DNA from: an uncultured Bacteroidota bacterium
GTDB taxonomy: Bacteria > Bacteroidota > Bacteroidia > Bacteroidales > UBA932
DNA: 64,000 nucleotides
Direction: 5' to 3'
Assembly: GCA_937901965.1 (NCBI GenBank)
Contig: CALGSW010000014.1
Location: 1 to 64,000 of the forward strand
Shown here: in pieces, positions 62,707-64,000 of the stretch
How the letters are laid out: every line of letters starts with the position of its first letter
Numbering within the stretch: position 1 is the stretch's first letter
Made by a program: the position numbers and the translations under genes
Notes under the pieces: model-generated
The model's input: only the letters and a program-made list of their open reading frames with translations
What the model was told of the DNA's origin: nothing
The model's database searches: none

Positions 62707-62766
62707 CGGACCTTTTCTCGGGAAGATAAGGAAGTTAATATTTAAAAACTTAATAAACAAAGCATT

Positions 62767-63336
62767 ATGGCTGTAAAAATTCGCCTGGCTCGCCACGGTA
62801 AAAAGAATTTCGCATTCTTCCATATCGTTGTAGCCGATGGTCGTGCACCACGTGATGGTCGTTACATCGCTAAACTCGGCACTTACAATCCTAACACAAA
62901 TCCTGCAATTATTGAACTGGACACTGACGGAGCTCTGCAATGGCTCTATAATGGTGCTCAGCCAACAGATACTTGCCGCAGAATTCTCTCTTATAAAGGA
63001 GTGTTGCTTAAAAAGCACCTTCAGGAGGGTGTGAAGAAAGGTGCCTTGACTCAGGAGGTTGCAGACCAGAAATGGAACGCATGGATCTCTGAGAAAGAGA
63101 GCAAAGTTTCAGGAAAAGTTTCACAGCTTGCTCAAAGTACCCGCGATGCCAAGAAAGCTGCTGCTGCAGAAGAGGCAAAGGTAAATGAGGCAAGAGCTGC
63201 TGAACTGGCTAAGAGGAAGGAAGAGGAGCGCAAAGCTGCAGAGGCTGCGGCAAAGGCTGAGGAAGAGACTCAGACAGAGGTTGCTGAAGAGAGTACTCAG
63301 GAGGCACCTGCTGCTGAAGAAGCACCTGAGGCTTAA
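62767..63336 (+). CDS. rpsP: 30S ribosomal protein S16 with long C-terminal extension
   Basis: 189 residues. The first ~85 are a complete S16 (MAVKIRLARHGKKNFAFFHI, VVADGRAPRDGRYIAKLGTY). The rest is an Ala/Glu/Lys-rich tail (~115-189) that looks helical or disordered, ending in acidic EEAPEA. S16 is ~80-90 residues in most bacteria; long tails are known in Bacteroidota, with no assigned role. First gene of an operon with rimM, four bases downstream, as in many bacteria. Confidence 0.97.
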   Translation: MAVKIRLARHGKKNFAFFHIVVADGRAPRDGRYIAKLGTYNPNTNPAIIELDTDGALQWLYNGAQPTDTCRRILSYKGVLLKKHLQEGVKKGALTQEVADQKWNAWISEKESKVSGKVSQLAQSTRDAKKAAAAEEAKVNEARAAELAKRKEEERKAAEAAAKAEEETQTEVAEESTQEAPAAEEAPEA

Positions 63337-63340
63337 TTTG

Positions 63341-63877
63341 ATGCAGGAGTCAGCAAATAAATTGCTGCCTGTTGCAAAGGTTCTCAAGTCATTCGGAACT
63401 GACGGAGGCATTCTTGTGAGGTTTTCCTCCGGAATGCAGACAAAAGTCAATAAAAAGAGACCGGTATTCATCTATTATGATGGACTGCCGGTCCCTTTTT
63501 TTATTAACGATTCAGAGAACAAGGGGACAGAAAAAGCCGTACTTAAGCTTTTAAATATTGACACTCTCGAACTTGCAGAGGAGATTGAGGGAGAGTTTAT
63601 CTACATTGAGCACATCGGCGGGAAGAGTGGGAAAAAGGGGATACGAGATTTCACCCCGGAGGATCTGAACGGAATGGTTGTGTATAACAAAGAAGAAATA
63701 TTACTGGGGGTAATTTCAAATTTTTATAACTATCCCGGAAATCCATGCATAGGCATTAAACGAGAAAACGGAGAGAGAGAGAGTTTAATTCCTCTTCATG
63801 AAGATTTCATCTCAAACATTGACTTCAAAAATAACAAACTAATCCTAATGTTGCCTGAGGGTATTCTTGATCTCTGA
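63341..63877 (+). CDS. rimM: ribosome maturation factor RimM
   Basis: 178 residues from the ATG at 63341 (upstream in-frame codons overlap rpsP). RimM helps mature the 30S head, acting with S19. The N-terminal beta barrel (LLPVAKVLKSFGTDGGILVRF) and the PRC-barrel (~95-170; DLNGMVVYNKEEILLGVI, LIPLHEDFI) are both present. Sequence is divergent but the rpsP-rimM order is typical. Confidence 0.92.
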   Translation: MQESANKLLPVAKVLKSFGTDGGILVRFSSGMQTKVNKKRPVFIYYDGLPVPFFINDSENKGTEKAVLKLLNIDTLELAEEIEGEFIYIEHIGGKSGKKGIRDFTPEDLNGMVVYNKEEILLGVISNFYNYPGNPCIGIKRENGERESLIPLHEDFISNIDFKNNKLILMLPEGILDL

Positions 63878-63880
63878 AAA

Positions 63881-63899
63881 AATAGCTACCTTAGCTATT
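63881..63899. promoter_or_regulatory. 8-bp palindrome between rimM and the last gene
   Basis: AATAGCTA and TAGCTATT pair exactly with a 3-base loop. No T tract follows, so an operator or weak terminator are both possible. TACCTTAG within it resembles a -7 box with one mismatch. Confidence 0.4.
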
Positions 63900-63915
63900 G
63901 ATTAACTACAAAAAG

Positions 63916-64000
63916 ATGTTCAAGAAAATCCTGATGCTGGCCCTCTCTGTAACCATGTTTGCAGAGTTGGCAAACGGGCAGGTTCGCTACTGGAACTCAT
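63916..64000 (+). CDS. secreted protein, start only (runs off the right edge)
   Basis: The first 28 codons are visible: MFKKILMLALSVTMFAELANGQ is a typical signal peptide with likely cleavage before Gln, then VRYWNS. No family can be assigned from this. It starts 38 bases after rimM with its own possible -7 box, so it need not be in that operon. Confidence 0.7.
   Translation, partial: MFKKILMLALSVTMFAELANGQVRYWNS

Overview
The window reads as chromosomal DNA of an anaerobic member of the Bacteroidales (Bacteroidota). Evidence: SusC/SusD and other TonB-dependent outer-membrane proteins, a NigD-like lipoprotein, DUF4831, an Sb-PDE family PHP phosphodiesterase, an M56 peptidase carrying receptor-plug motifs, an S16 protein with a long charged tail, and promoters of the Bacteroidota type (TTG, about 19 bases, TAnnTTTG). 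Pyruvate:ferredoxin oxidoreductase and a tungsten-type aldehyde:ferredoxin oxidoreductase point to anaerobic, ferredoxin-based metabolism. I cannot name a genus.

Layout. 1-400: 5' end of a 16S rRNA gene leaving the window on the minus strand, its promoter, and a 28-base perfect inverted repeat. 400-7,200: split chromate transporter, NlpE-like and NigD-like lipoproteins, SGNH hydrolase, tRNA-His, a biotin-enzyme-like carboxyltransferase, tRNA-Arg and fabD. 7,200-16,300: pyruvate:ferredoxin oxidoreductase, then a histidine-degradation operon (hutH, hutI, MBL hydrolase, ftcD; no hutU). 16,400-24,000: SusC/SusD pair, pnp, rpsO. 24,000-31,700: moeA, YgjP-like protease, a cell-wall peptide salvage group (GHL10, NlpC/P60, Ala-Glu epimerase), YhcH and YhcC-like radical SAM. 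31,700-40,800: zinc metallopeptidase, then guaB and an envelope-biogenesis operon (two PPIase-type proteins and an OstA-like protein), and glyA. 40,800-43,800: BlaI/M56 regulatory pair under a phased operator array, followed by a gene-free island of nested repeats. 43,860-52,120: OmpA, rpsF-rpsR-rplI, peptidases, a POT transporter, HAD and nitroreductase. 52,120-60,720: an apparent tungstate/molybdate cluster. 60,720-64,000: VanX-like dipeptidase, Sb-PDE, rpsP-rimM and the start of a secreted protein.

The most novel-looking system lies at 52,122-60,715. One operon encodes a lipoprotein with two sulfite-oxidase-fold-like segments, a single polypeptide fusing a ModE-type DNA-binding domain through a membrane/lipoprotein signal to a WtpA-type tungstate-binding domain, and a TonB-dependent receptor. 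It sits close to ThiS/MoaD-like and ThiF-like genes and the aldehyde:ferredoxin oxidoreductase. I infer oxoanion acquisition and one-polypeptide sensing serving a tungstoenzyme. Other strong observations are the 21-base phased BlaI operator array centred on its promoter, a carboxyltransferase whose carrier domain has Tyr in place of the biotinyl Lys, a tRNA-Arg with an apparent compensatory A19-U56 tertiary pair, and several long perfect inverted repeats, two of which share a motif.
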